A DNA stretch of 64,000 nucleotides. It comes from Limonium bicolor (taxonomy: Eukaryota; Streptophyta; Magnoliopsida; Caryophyllales; Plumbaginaceae). Below the pieces are notes generated by a model, which worked only from the letters and a program-made list of their open reading frames with translations, was not told where the DNA came from and did no database searches. The position numbers and the translations under genes were made by a program. Positions 12,490 to 24,037 of the stretch are shown here, piece after piece (the stretch's first letter is position 1; every line of letters begins with the position of its first letter). The stretch covers positions 744,001 through 808,000 of the forward strand of contig CM041779.1 of the NCBI GenBank assembly GCA_023374045.1, given 5' to 3'.

Positions 12490-12744
12490 ATAGATTGTTA
12501 TGGTTTGAGTGACATTGCAACATTAAGTTTTATTTTCAGTTGTTTGAAATGCTAATTGTACGAATTTAACAATTATTTTGAATTTGGTTAGTACAAAAAA
12601 TAGTTTATTTTCAATTATTTTGAACAGGTGAAATTTATTGCTTAATATATAGGTGAATAAAAATGTTGCAGTTGATTATTGTTGCAGGTGAAATTATTGT
12701 AGTGAGAACAAATTAAAAAGAATATTCTGTTTGGAAAAAAACAA

Positions 12745-13025
12745 GTTAGCGACGGATTAGCGACGGAATATCCGTCGCTAAACTGTGAAAGCACAAACCA
12801 TAATTTCCGTCGCTAATTAGCGACGGACGAAGTCCGTTTCTAATCCGTCGCTATTCATTAATTTAGCGACGAAATTATCCTTCGCCAATCCGTCGCAATT
12901 AAACAATTCATCGCAACACCTGATTAGCGACGATGGTTTTTGCGACGGAACAAATCCGTCGCTAGTCCGTCACTAATTCGTTTAGCGACGGACTAGCGAT
13001 GGATTTGTTCCGTCGCAAAAACCGT
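12745..13025. repeat. CACTA right subterminal repeat array
   Basis: Dense direct and inverted copies of TTAGCGACGGA/TCCGTCGCTAA, several as back-to-back palindromes (for example around 12751-12782 and 12985-13018), mirror the left end. Confidence 0.9.
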
Positions 13026-13055
13026 TTTTTCTAGTAGTGATTGTGGATGCTCTAA

Positions 13056-15562
13056 AAAAGCTAAAGTAAAACTTTCAAAAAGTGGAAGTAAAAATTTCAC
13101 TGGTGCATCTTGCTAGACCTACTTTACATTAGGAGGGTGAGTATAAGGTGGAAGTGTTTATGGTTAGAGGTTAATGGTAAAGTTAATAAGAAGAAGTTTC
13201 ATTGATTTCTCTTATGATGTCTTTTCAAGTTTAATAATTGACAACATAATTAATTAATTTTATCAATATAAGTGCGCAATACATTCCTCGATTAACGGAG
13301 AATGCAATTCAAAACTTAAGTTGACAAAAATCAATTTATCTTAGCAGTATTGAAGTGTATAGTAGAATGCTGAGCTTAGTAGTCTCTTAGTGGGAGTACC
13401 ATATTTACCATCAATAGTCGAACAGTTATTGAGAAGAAATTTTCATATATAGCTAGCTCCCTAGTGACCCCATACTGCCCCCGCCTTTTGTATTCAAAGA
13501 CCATGGAAGTCAATTTAACAAGATGGCTTAGCCTTCATCAATCTTGTGCAAATGCCATTAATTGAGTAATAACGATAAGTATGGAGATAGAAAGGGGGAA
13601 AAAAAAAATCTTCTATAGGAAATATGGGTCTATTGAGTAATTGGTATAGAACTAGAGTTAGAGATAGAGATTTTCTTCTTACTGTGAGTGAACTTTTCAC
13701 TAAAGTAGATCTATTAGTTTGAGTCATACAATGTAAGTTTAGATCAAATTGGTTTGATTTGAGTTAATTTTGATTTTTTGATATTCAATTCAGTTTGGAC
13801 TAGATTGGATGAATTTAGCAACACATCAGTTTTACTACCAAAGTGGCCCATATCAGTGGACTCGTGCCCAAGTTTCATCAAAGATGGCTCTAGTGTCCTC
13901 ATAAAAATGAACCAAAATTGGGTGCATAGTACCTGATGAGTTTTTCTGTCGACCTCACCTAGCCGAATCCTTGCCTACTAATCACCCAAACACCTCCTCA
14001 TTCTCGCATGAGATTCAACCCACTATCATGTCCCATCTCTTTCTCACAACGTCAATATCGTGTAAGAATTTGTGTGTATGATTCTCCTTTCGCTTTGAAA
14101 TATATATTGGAATTCTTGGTACGTGGATACATAAATTTAGTGAAAAACTGTACGTTTAATCAGAACAATTGCACCTTGAATTATTCTATTGAAAGTACAA
14201 TTTTAGTGTATATTGAATGTATATCTCTTCTTGTATATATTGTATGTACAATTTTTCATATTGAATGTACTATCTTACTTTGCTATATGTACAATTGATA
14301 TAGCTACATCACGGTGTACACAAGACTTCTTAACATTGAAATTAGAGAAGTTTCTATTACTTGATACATCACTAAACATGCTCATGAATAAGAGATGTAA
14401 TGGGTCTTAGCTGGTTCACTATGACACTTTCACCATAGTTGGGTTGTCTATATAATTTCTTGGGTGCATCCGAATGTAGTTATAGATGGTTACATACATG
14501 TACATTTGTTCTATAAAAATTGTACAGTTAGTAAATAAAAACTGTATGGATGTATATGTAAAGTTATACATTGAATTCTGATATTACTGAAATTCTACTA
14601 GATTTATATACTAACTTCTTAAACTGTACAATAAACTTACAAAGGATACACTTTTACACTATACAAAATGTACAATTTTATATGTAGCCAAAGATAACTA
14701 TATATGCTTATAGCCAAGAATATATATATATATAAATATTAAAGGTCGTCCACCAAGGATCTACATATGTGGGTCAAACAAAAGACTACATCTCACACGA
14801 ATATCATCTCTACTCATCTAACTTTCTTTCTGATTTTACATCCTACTCATCATGAATCTTACACTCTGCAACCATAACGTCTTCTTCATTAATATTTTGT
14901 ATCAACTAGAAGAATCTTTCAAAAGTGTTGTATACTTGAAGGTTGTGTTTGCCATTACCTGTTGCTGTTGGTTCTACAACGGTTTACCAATTTACGGTTT
15001 CATTTTCTCCACTCTCTTTCTAGACCCACCATCATCCTTACTTCGTGAGATAGATTTCTCATCATCCCTACAACGCTTTACCAATTTACGGTTTCATTTT
15101 TTTTATGGATTGTGAAGATTCCTACCTTGGACTAGATGTGACTAAACCATCTGGACCTGGGCTTAGGTATGTACGGTTATGCTTCGGAGTATGCCCACTC
15201 TCCATAGAGCATAGAAGGAAACTTCATCAGTTGATTTCTGCTCTTGAAACTCAAATATAAGGGGATTACCTACCATCTTAGATATAGTTATTAATCATAA
15301 CCTTAACCCCAACCCTTTTATCTATGGCAATAATGATAGCTGAATCAACGCTAACTCTGCCCAAATTCTCATCCCACCTAGCCTTAAAATAAAGTGTCCA
15401 TGCAGACTACTGATTTAGGCATCTAACATGGAAAGAGCATTTGAGTCACACGAAGGTCATATGTAGGTGACTCAAGTTCAATGGAATAATCTTTAGGGGT
15501 TGTCAAACTAATAATGATGTCACAGACACTGATACAAATGCTAGCACTAAGGACCTACCTAA
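13056..15562. other. Intergenic, nothing recognisable
   Basis: AT-rich DNA with no ORF resembling a known protein on either strand. A stretch around 14100-14700 is enriched in TGTACAAT-like words. I see no TIR, LTR or RNA gene here. Confidence 0.5.
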
Positions 15563-15567
15563 ACTAT

Positions 15568-16122
15568 TGTTAGAAATTTCCTCCTAGTTGGTAGCCTACT
15601 AAGCTTGAAAAACTAATCAACCACATGTAAATCAAGGGAGGTAAATAGTTAAAGATAGGTGGCACACTTATTATGACTTTGATAAGTTCATTTCACATCG
15701 AAATTCATGCTTCACTACCACACTTCATTTCCTATAAATACCCACATAACTTGAGTTGTTTTTCATCATCCTAGTTCAAGCATTTAAAACTTGAGGGAAG
15801 GATCAAACAAGCTGCATAAGTGTGCAAAGAGAGGAAAAAAAGAGTCTATAACTTCTTTTTCTAATTCCTGTTTATTCCCTTTTTGTTATTTCCACAAAAT
15901 TGTGAGAGCTAGAGCCTTCGATATTTATTCGAAGAAGATTACTATTGTGATCCCATTATTATTATAGTGGAAGGTTTAGATCGGTGTTTTAGATCCCGAG
16001 GTTTTTTACCCTTTACATTAAGGGGTTTTTCTTGTTAAAATATCGTGTCTCACCTCTGTATAATTTTTGGGCCCTTTTGTTTATCTTTCTTGTCTCCATC
16101 TCGCACCGTATTTTCCCCAACA
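15568..16122 (+). mobile_element. Solo LTR, Copia-like, 555 bp
   Basis: Begins TGTTAGAAATTTCC and ends TTTTCCCCAACA (TG...CA), with perfect 5-bp duplications ACTAT at 15563-15567 and 16123-16127. A TATA box (CCTATAAATA, 15731-15740) sets the orientation. A U5-like tail (AGGGGTTTTTCTTGTTAAAA) follows, as in plant Copia LTRs. Direct TSDs with no internal domain mean a solo LTR left by recombination. Confidence 0.92.
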
Positions 16123-16127
16123 ACTAT

Positions 16128-16841
16128 TTATAACATAGTCGAAGTTCAAAAGATCAGGCAAAAGCTGAGGTGACAACTCTCTAAATTGGGAATTCATAAG
16201 TATGACTTCCTTACATGAGAGGATTTTCCCAGGATCATGAGTCTATATGGTAAAAACTGGCATATGATTTAGCACTCTACGCAACGATCGTTCGCCATGA
16301 CATGTTCCTTAATTATGATTATTTTAATAGATTGAGTAAGTATGGCTGATCCGTCAAGGTTCAATAGTTTACATAACCGAGTCTCCATTTGGACTGTTTG
16401 GACACGAAACTTACTCTTCAAGTTCGCCATACAGTAAGATTGTCAATTTTTTTCTCAACATCATTCTCCCTTAAGCAAAAAAATATCAATGCAAGGAACA
16501 ATTTAGTGGTGCGACGTGAAATCTTACAAAAAATTTGATAATCAAAATATACTTGGAAAGATAAACTAAACCACCAAATGTCCAAGGGTACTCCAATAGC
16601 ATAATTAGTCAATAATATTCCACCTTATTTTAAAAAAATAATGTTTTTATCTATGAGCAACAAAAATTTAAAAAATGAAAAAACAATGTTACTCTTCAAT
16701 TTTTTTTGCATTAAAAATTGGTAAAACCGAAAAATAGAGTTGTGAAAGAAAAAATAAGGGTTAGAGTTAAAAAGTAAAATATAAAACTAAGACATCTTAT
16801 GAAATGGGCCTACAATTAGTTAAACTAACCAAACCAACTTA
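16128..16841. other. Spacer between two solo LTRs
   Basis: AT-rich; no gene, repeat end or RNA recognised. Confidence 0.5.
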
Positions 16842-16846
16842 GGGGG

Positions 16847-17647
16847 TGTTAGAGTATATATAATATGGTGTAGGTTTAGATTAACTCCCTTAGGTGTCTG
16901 TGGTTTGTTGTTTCGAGTTGATGATTGAGAAGGAACAAGAACACACGAGGATTTACGTGGTTCAGTCTTAAATGATCTTGCTCACGGGGGTTTGACAAAG
17001 GTTCTTAGTATGATTGAGAGAATACAAGAGAGGGGACAGAATATAATGTATGCGTGCAAAATAAATGGGACACTGATTGCTATTTATAGAGAAGGAGACA
17101 GATGAGCAGGCTGCTGGTTGGATTAGTGACGCGGGCTACCTCTGCATGGAGTAGGGCTGACGTCACCCGGGAAAGGTCTGTCAAACAAAAACTTTATTCC
17201 CTTGTCTGGTTGCTCGTTAAAAGAGAAAATGACACATCAATCTTGGGGTATTTAATGATGTGTCAAGGAGATGTGTGAGTGGTGAAGACAGGTTGTCCGA
17301 CGAGACTGATGGGACACGGTGTCAGCGCTGCGTGTGCTTGGTCACGAGTGTTCTATGTAGTGTAGCATAGCCTAGGTTGTTGTAGTAGGGAGCTGGCCGG
17401 GGAGATTGGTCATGGTTTCTACTGGGAAACCTGGCTGGTTTTAAGTCGGCTAGTCTTTGGTTCAAGCTTCACTCTGGGACCGGGGTTTCCATCGAGGAAA
17501 CCCAGCTTCCTAGGCTTAGTGATTGGTGGCCGACCATCCTATTTTTTGGCCGTTGGTTTCTCATGTAGGGTATACGTTTAGAACTAAGATGTAATTAGTT
17601 TCTCTTCATGACATGGCTAAGGTGAAGTTAATTACACTGTACCAACA
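16847..17647 (-). mobile_element. Probable solo LTR, 801 bp
   Basis: Bounded by TGTTAG at 16847 and CCAACA at 17647, with GGGGG before and GGGGT after (4 of 5 TSD match). On the minus strand there is a TATA box (CTATAAATAG, about 17089-17098), then GAACCACGTAAATCCTCGTG, a phrase common in the transcribed part of plant LTRs, so the LTR reads leftward. Confidence 0.65.
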
Positions 17648-18182
17648 GGGGTGTTCAACTGCAACCGAGATGATGGAGGGGGAGGTCGACATGGCTCAAG
17701 CACTTTCCACAACTTCGTGATTATTGCATAGAGATCTACAAGAGTGGTGTTTCTCTATGTGGCGAGAGCTCTTTGTTTTCTGTACTTTGTTTTCCAGTCT
17801 CTTTATTTTCTGTGTCTTAGTTACTTTGGGATGTTGGTTTTTGGCAAGTGTGTGTATAGTAATCATTTTCTTTTGCATGGGCTTGGAGTTGGGGTTTCTT
17901 TTCTCTTCTTTTGGGTTATCTTTTAGTTTTCCACCTTTCCCCTTGTCTCTTCTTTGGTGCTTTTTGTGGTGTTTCTTATGGTTGCATGTCGGTGTCTAAC
18001 CTTCATGAGTCAATGGACAAGTTGGTCGATCGGTGCGCGGGATTATCTTTACCAAGGCAGAGAGTGAGCTTACATGTTTGGATGACTTTGTGGAGGATGG
18101 GCAAATTTTTCCTTTTGAGTGTTGTCTGTTGAGGAAGTTGTTCTACACTAAAAGCCCTGATATATGTGCTATGGAGCATACG

Positions 18183-20236
18183 TGTGATAACCCAGTTTTC
18201 ATTTCATTTTCGTTCGGAACTTATGTCATTTTATTTCATGAGTTAAGTGAGTTATATATTATTTAGTGTCTGATTCAGTAAGGAAAGAGAGGAAGGGAAA
18301 AGATCTAATTTGCCGAATCAGTATTTAATTGTAAGGATTAAGAGATGAATGAAAGTTACCTTTCATTTTTTTGATGTGCGTTCTGCGTTGTGGTCTTCCT
18401 TCCTCTTCTTCTCTCTCTCTCTCTCTTCATTTGCTAGTTGCTGGAATAGATCACTTTGGTTGACCGCTACTGTGTTTGAGTATGGATTCTAGGATTTCAG
18501 TCTACTGTGATTCAGGTTTAGGATTATGGTTTTAGTTGCATGTTTGTTTTCAGTTTTGTGTCTCTCTGTTTCTAGAATTGGTTCGAAATCTATGGTTGAT
18601 TTGATCAGTTGTCTGCTAGGATTTGAAAGTGAAATTGAAGGGTGTGTTGTGTGGATTCAGTAGAGTATTTGCGGGTCTTCAATTCGAGGTAGGTGGTTGA
18701 CGGATTCGGTTGAGTATGTTCACCCATAAGGTTGTATTAAAGGATTTCGATTTTGATTTCTGTTTGCTGATTTCCTATGAATCTTTGTGCGGTTTTGGAT
18801 TGATTTTGCTTCCTTAGTACTCTGTCAAACCCCCATGGTATTTCATTTCCTAAATTGGGCTGTTGTGATGAGAATTGTGTGCAAAAACTGGTGTTCTTTA
18901 CTTCTAGTGTTGATAGTTTTTTACCGTCCAGACATCCAAGCATACAGAAGCCTATTGTATTTCACGCTTTGAACTATGTCCGGACAGAAGTCTAGACTTA
19001 AATGTCTGGATAGTGTGCGAGGATGAGTTTAGGTTAAAAGTCTCAGCTTATGTCCGGACTTCCAAGCCCGGATACAAGTTCAAACCACGTCTGGGTTTTC
19101 TTTGGACTTCTGTCCGGACTTCCAAGCCCGGACACAAGTCCAAAAATCTTTGGCTTGGCATGCTTCCAGACTTCCAAGCCTGAACACATGTTCGGAAACT
19201 ACTTTGTTTTGAAGTCTCGGCTTGCATCCGAACTTCCACACCCGGACACAAGTTCAGACACTGCCGCGTATGTTTTCTTCGGACTTCTGTCCAGACTTCC
19301 ATGCCCAGACACAAGTCCGGATGTCTCTGTTTTAAGTCTCGGCATGCGTCTGGATTTCCAGGCCTGGACACATGCATGTCCATACACCCTCTGATTTTGA
19401 TTATAATGTGCTTACGATCTCTGTTTTAACTTCTGTTTGCAGGGTTATGATTTTCTAAGTCTGATTGAGTCATTTATTCATGTTACTGTGCATGTTTACT
19501 CACTTATATTTTGAAAACTAAGCTTCTGTTTTGGGACCTAGTTTCATTGCCTTCTGATTCTTGGATGGCTTGGTCGAGTTATCCTGTAGCATGCTGTGTA
19601 GACGTCTTTCTGTTCTATACACGGACATGCTCCCCGTACTGTTCTGGGACCGATGGGTCCATTGGTCTTCGGACCATTTCTACATTGTCGAGGATCTTCT
19701 GAATCACTAGTCTTTGACCCCTCTTATGTGTGCTTAGAACTAGCGTCCCATTCTGTTTTGTGAACTCTGAATTGTCCTGCTATGTGTGATTTCAGCTTCC
19801 GCTTCTGCTATGCTTTTTGCGTTTTCATAGCTTTGATATAAGACTTATGTTTTATTACACTATGTTTCTAATAACGTTTTAAGCATGCTTTGTCGATGAA
19901 GTTTGCTACTTACTGAGCTATGGTTGCTCACCTCATCTTCAGACATTACAGATTAATCAGCGCAGGATCAATTGCTTTATGTCTTGGAATTATTTGCTTA
20001 TTTATGTTTTGGAAGCTTGTTTAGTTTCATAATTAATACTTTGACATTGTTGTAGCCTTCGACCATTTTCCTACTTGGATTTGACCTTATGATTTCGGGC
20101 TTTGTAAACCTTTATTATTTGTTATCAATATAATTATTTCTTTGGGGTGAGAATGCGTTTTGATTGCGCACTCCTAGATAGCATAGTGTGCGGCACGTAT
20201 CGACCTTAGAACTAGCCCAACTTTGGGGTCTTTAAT
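18183..20236. mobile_element. 2.05-kb LTR-like insertion in LINE ORF1
   Basis: A 5-bp duplication ATACG at 18178-18182 and 20237-20241 flanks it. Removing the insert and one ATACG fuses the LINE reading frame (ICAMEHT to LGRVW, then MDCAMKIHAV) with only one stop. It starts TGTGATAACCC, like the TGTRAYACCC class of plant LTRs, but ends GGGGTCTTTAAT rather than CA, so the last bases have changed or the class is different. It holds no coding sequence. A (CT)n run is at about 18410-18427, and a tandem CCGGAC repeat array at 18915-19382. Confidence 0.75.
18915..19382. repeat. Tandem array of about 60-bp CCGGAC hairpin units
   Basis: Six recognisable units start near 19052, 19112, 19164, 19227, 19289 and 19349, plus two weaker ones upstream. 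Core is GTCCGGACTTCCAAGCCC followed by GGAC, a GTCCGG...CCGGAC inverted repeat around a 10-nt loop, with spacers such as AAGTCTCGGCTTGCAT. Confidence 0.85.
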
Positions 20237-20554
20237 ATACGCTTGGTAGGGTTTGGTAGATGGATTGCGCTATGAAGATTCATGCGGTGCAGAGTGCTTT
20301 GTTTTTATTTGACTTCAGGAAGGAGGATATGCTGCATGCGGTGTTGAATTGTGGCCCCTGGTCGTTTGATGGATCAAGTCTAGCTTTCCAATGGGTTTTG
20401 AAGCGGAAGGCTCCAAGGGAACACATCTTTCCTTGGATTCCAATCTGGGTACGTATACATGATGTTGCTTTCATGTTTTATCACAAGGATTTTGCGAGAA
20501 GGTTAGGTGATCGGGTAGGTTGATTTGTTGAAAATGGTGAGGATGATGGTAGGT

Positions 20555-21000
20555 TAGGGGGTGTCATAATCAAGTTTTGGGTTAGGTTGAGTTCAACCCA
20601 AACCCGGCCCGAAAATAGTTTAGGTCAAACCGAACCCAGAGCGGGTTCACCCACCCGACCCGTTTATTTATTTATTTTGATTATTTAATAAATACATATA
20701 GTACTTCAATATTAAATAATTATTGTGTACTACATTTAATCATAATGACTATTTAAATGTTTAGTTTAGAATTAATCACTACACTAAGTTAAGTCATTAA
20801 ATATAACAGATTTCCTATATTTAATTTTGTTATTTTAGGATTACGGGTTAGTGGGTTCAACCCGAACCCAAATTGGGTTCAATGACCCAACCCGAACCAG
20901 ACCCAAAAATCTTTTCGGGTCAAAAATCTCAACAATACCCGGCTTTTTATGGGTTAGTTTTGGGTTGGGTTTCGGGTTCAGATCAAGAGTGACATCCATA
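20555..21000. mobile_element. hAT-type MITE in the LINE relic
   Basis: Ends TAGGGGGTGTCA and TGACATCCATA are imperfect inverted repeats of the hAT TAGGG-TGTCA kind. An 8-bp duplication flanks it (ATGGTAGG at 20546-20553 and 21000-21007; the exact edge may shift by one base). The interior is rich in GGGTTCGGGTTC/GAACCCGAACCC, foldback-like. Confidence 0.8.
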
Positions 21001-22124
21001 TGGTAGGCATGGTGGTGAATTTATGAGGGTTAATGTTTTGTTGGATATATGTAAGCCAGTGTTATGGTGTGTTACGGTCTCTATGGGAGGTATTGATAAT
21101 GTGTTGTGTTTAACATATAAACGGATGTTAGTTATCTACATCAGATGCAGCCTTTTTCTGCATGCTACTCGTGACTATCCGGATAAAAGTGAGCTTGAAG
21201 CTGGAGCTTAACCTTATGGTCTTTGGCTTAGGGCGGCGGGATTATGGTTTGGGAAGGTGAAAGAAGGAGGAGAGGAAAATGATGAAATATGGAAATATAT
21301 GTGTGGTCTAATGGGAAAGGAAGCAGTACGTGTGGAAGTGGGAAGTGATGAGACTCATTCTTGGGGCAATAATGGGTATGGAAGCAGTGGTTTCAATGTG
21401 GATAAAGTTGTTGATTAACGAGGTGGTGGGGGTGGGGAAGATGAGATACCAATCTTGTTGAAGGTTGACGAGGGACCATTAATAACGGGGGAGGGGGGCA
21501 AAAACAAAAGTTTGGTCGGGTGATACATGATGGATCCCTATAAGAGGTATGAAAGTTGCTCCAGCTTGAGGATAACTCTAAGGGTAAGGGTGTGCAGGTG
21601 GTTGATGTTGGTGAACAGTCAACAGGTTCCCATCAACTGTCAGTGGCAGAAGATAGGGCGGTCATGCATGAGTCCTGATGTTTGAGGCGGCCTCTGGGGA
21701 GCTCGAGGGCTGCCTAAAGCAATGAGCTTTATATGGAATAACTGGCACGGATTAAGTGACCCACGTGCAGTTCAGTGGTGTCAAAGTTTGATCAAGACTA
21801 AGTCACCTGTTGTTTTGTCTCCTCTAGGGAATAGGACAAATTCAGAGGTAAGGTCTCAAATGTGGTTTTGGTTTGCGGTATACCATTGTATACCAATAGT
21901 TAATCTTGGTTGGGACAATGGATATATGCGGTTTTGGGGAAAGGTTATGGTTGGTAGTTTTATCTCTTCTTATTTTCTCTTTTAGGTTTATGAAGGGGAT
22001 AACATGTTGCAAAGGTTGCTGGAAGAAGCAAGGAAGAGATTGGAAATCTTAGGGTCTACTCAAAAAGTTGTGTTTTGATTTTGATCACCAGTTGGCTCGT
22101 CCTGGGTGGAGGTGTGTATTGTCT

Positions 22125-23250
22125 GAATCAATATTCTTAGGATCACGATTCTAGTGTAGGATCGAAAATGACCTCTAGGATCAGATCGTGGGATTATATT
22201 GTATGATTGTTCGATCCTACAAAAGTGAGATAATATTGTTGAAAAATATACATATGTTATAAACAACTTGTGTTTAAAGCGTAAAGATTAAATTGAATAA
22301 GAAAAATAGTATTATTGAATTAAAAGTTATAAATTAAGACCACAACTATGACAATACACTTACGAAATTGAAATATAAATAAGCAAACATTATGAATTCT
22401 TGTAATAGTGTCCATAAAAAAAAGACAAAATGAAATGAGATAGATTAAACTTAAATCAAATCCAAAGAGTACATAATTTTATGTGCGTCTTTATTAATTC
22501 TTTCATCATCCTCCCAACAAATATTATGAGCTACAAGTTCTTTTATTTACTAAATCATGAGTTTTCATATCCTTGCTCATTTAAAAGAGTAAGTAAGCAA
22601 TGGAACACAAAGTCAAAATGAGTTCTAACAACTTATTGTTTCAATTTTAAACCAGGAAAGAAAAAATGATAAGAGTAATCAATCATATTTTAAGTTTGTA
22701 TTGGTTCTTTTAAGTTATTTTTTCATTTTCTACTTGAGTTTTATAACTTTGAATTTTCCAACCTTTGCAATACTAACTAAAACTATAAATGTTATACATT
22801 TTTTTAACACTTGAGTACATTTTGTAATCTTTCGGGCTAGATAATAATAAGAAGTGATATTCTAATCTTAATCCTTGTCCGCTCAATTACATCAAATAAA
22901 TCTACGTATGAAAGTTGTTTATAATAATATCCGGTTACAATGTTCAAAGTCATGGTATTTTATGGATTATGAAACTTTCTACAAGATGTTGAGAACTTTT
23001 TGTTTCTTTAATTTTATAAAGATATAATTGACATTGATGTGAAAAAAATAAACAAATATAAAATCAGGATCGATATGATTGTACTATGGATCTAGAGTGT
23101 AAGATCGTAGAATCGTGTGACTGAATCGTGATCTTGTGACGATCCTACCCAATTCCGATCCTATATGTGATCCGGATTGTAACTATGAATTTGGGTTGTA
23201 AGATCGTAGGATAGTGGAATCAAAACGTGATTCTGAACATTGATCTAAAT
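22125..23250. mobile_element. Unclassified inverted-repeat element, boundaries uncertain
   Basis: Near its left edge stands ATCAATATTCTTAGGATCACG, and near its right edge the complement reads ATCAATGTTCAGAATCACG. Both sides carry clusters of (A)GGATCG/CGATCC words (22140-22220, 23090-23240), while the middle is plain AT-rich DNA. No clear target duplication was found, so family and exact ends are open. Confidence 0.45.
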
Positions 23251-23728
23251 AATGGGAGTTGGTTTTAGATGATGGATCAGTGGATTGGAAGATCATCCAG
23301 GGACAGGGTTGTGTGAAGTGGTGTATGTGGGTTGTGACAGCCCTTACTCTGTATGATCAGCTAAGGAGAATTCAGGTAGGTAGTGTTTTTGATGTGAATC
23401 TGATTATAGTGTACACAAAGAAGGGATACTTGAAATTGATTAACTGAATTGGCAAGCTGAGATTCAACCTGTTTGTGTTCAGCCTGATTGTATCCTGGGG
23501 TTTTATGCAGATCATGGGTATGTGAAGTTTGGTTTGAAGCCAGCTTTTATCATGCATCATGCATGTGAGTTGTCAAATATGTTATAGGATGTGGGATTTA
23601 CGACAAATGCTAGTTCAGTTGGGTGGGGTGTAATGGAGATGTGGAGCTGGATTCAATCTGTTTCCCCTTATATTTTGATGTTTCAGTAATGAAAATTATG
23701 CAACTGGTTGTCCGGAAAAAAAAATCTT

Positions 23729-24037
23729 ATATTTCAAAAATATAAGAAAACTTACAGCATCATATATACAAAAAGGAAGTATATCAGATGTCATCATCAG
23801 ACATAACGGCAGCAAATGTATATACTATATGTTTGTAGATTACTTATACAAAATACCTTTATCATGAAGCTCTTTGGTTGTGTGCGGGAAGAGGAATTTA
23901 CATTGTTTTTCAAGCAAGATGTTGCCTATAACCATGAACGGCTGAATAGATGCAAGATCTGATATTCTGATTGGATACTCTAAGGCCGTCAAAGGAATAA
24001 AAAAGAAAAACTCTCTTCGTTTTAAAATGTTTGAGTT
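23729..24037 (-). other. 3' flank of the Tim17-like gene
   Basis: Contains a short palindrome right after the LINE A-tract (CTTATATTT...AAATATAAG, 23731-23751) and AT-rich sequence that probably includes the 3' UTR of the minus-strand gene. No gene seen. Confidence 0.45.

Larger units (their letters stand above)
4808..13039 (+). mobile_element. CACTA (En/Spm) DNA transposon, 8.2 kb, structurally complete but coding-defective
   Basis: Starts CACTACTAGAAAA at 4808 and ends TTTTCTAGTAGTG at 13039, a matching TIR of 13 bp. A 3-bp target duplication ATT is present at 4805-4807 and 13040-13042. Both subterminal regions are packed with direct and inverted copies of TTAGCGACGGA, the type of motif bound by CACTA transposases. 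Inside, on the plus strand, are a tnp2-like transposase pseudogene (6634-10225) and a second-ORF pseudogene (about 10346-12489), the usual two-gene layout. The ends could still be mobilised in trans by a relative. Confidence 0.97.
4625..13052. mobile_element. Small TIR MITE split by the CACTA element (parts 4625-4807 and 13043-13052)
   Basis: Left end GGGCATCCAGATTCC at 4625 and right end GGATGCTC at 13045-13052 form short inverted repeats (GGGCATCC versus GAGCATCC), each flanked by TAA (4622-4624, 13053-13055). With the CACTA element and one target-site copy removed, a roughly 190-bp element remains whose right arm reads GGAATCCACACCATTGTGGATGCTC-like. The TAA target fits a PIF/Harbinger-type MITE, but the TIR is short. 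Confidence 0.5.
18013..23728 (+). pseudogene. Degenerate LINE (non-LTR retrotransposon) relic with nested insertions
   Basis: ORF1 starts near 18013 (MDKLVDRCAGLSL) with a one-base shift soon after (TKAESELTCLDDF). It continues after the 18183-20236 insertion into a DUF4283-type region (20260-20520; LFLFDFRKEDMLHAVLN, GPWSFDG, PIWVRIHD) and a decayed zinc-knuckle stretch (about 21020-21210). An ORF2 start with endonuclease-like opening words (GLSDPRAVQ, KTKSP) is at about 21722-22070. No reverse transcriptase is seen, so most of ORF2 is missing. The 3' end may be the TAATGAAAATT... tail with an A9 run at 23720-23728. Sequence between 23254 and 23700 is not recognisable as protein. Confidence 0.75.

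Noticed and set aside
14008..15115. ORFs of 65-96 codons at 14.0-15.1 kb
   Set aside because: AT-rich, hydrophobic by composition, no family resemblance and no splice partners.
18915..19382. CRISPR-like array
   Set aside because: Regularly spaced repeats, but spacers are themselves similar, the context is a plant LTR-like insertion, and no cas genes exist.
19048..19394. Long ORFs on both strands at 19.0-19.4 kb
   Set aside because: They are by-products of the tandem CCGGAC repeat array; the translated repeats (such as SGLPSPDTS) are read-through of a DNA repeat.
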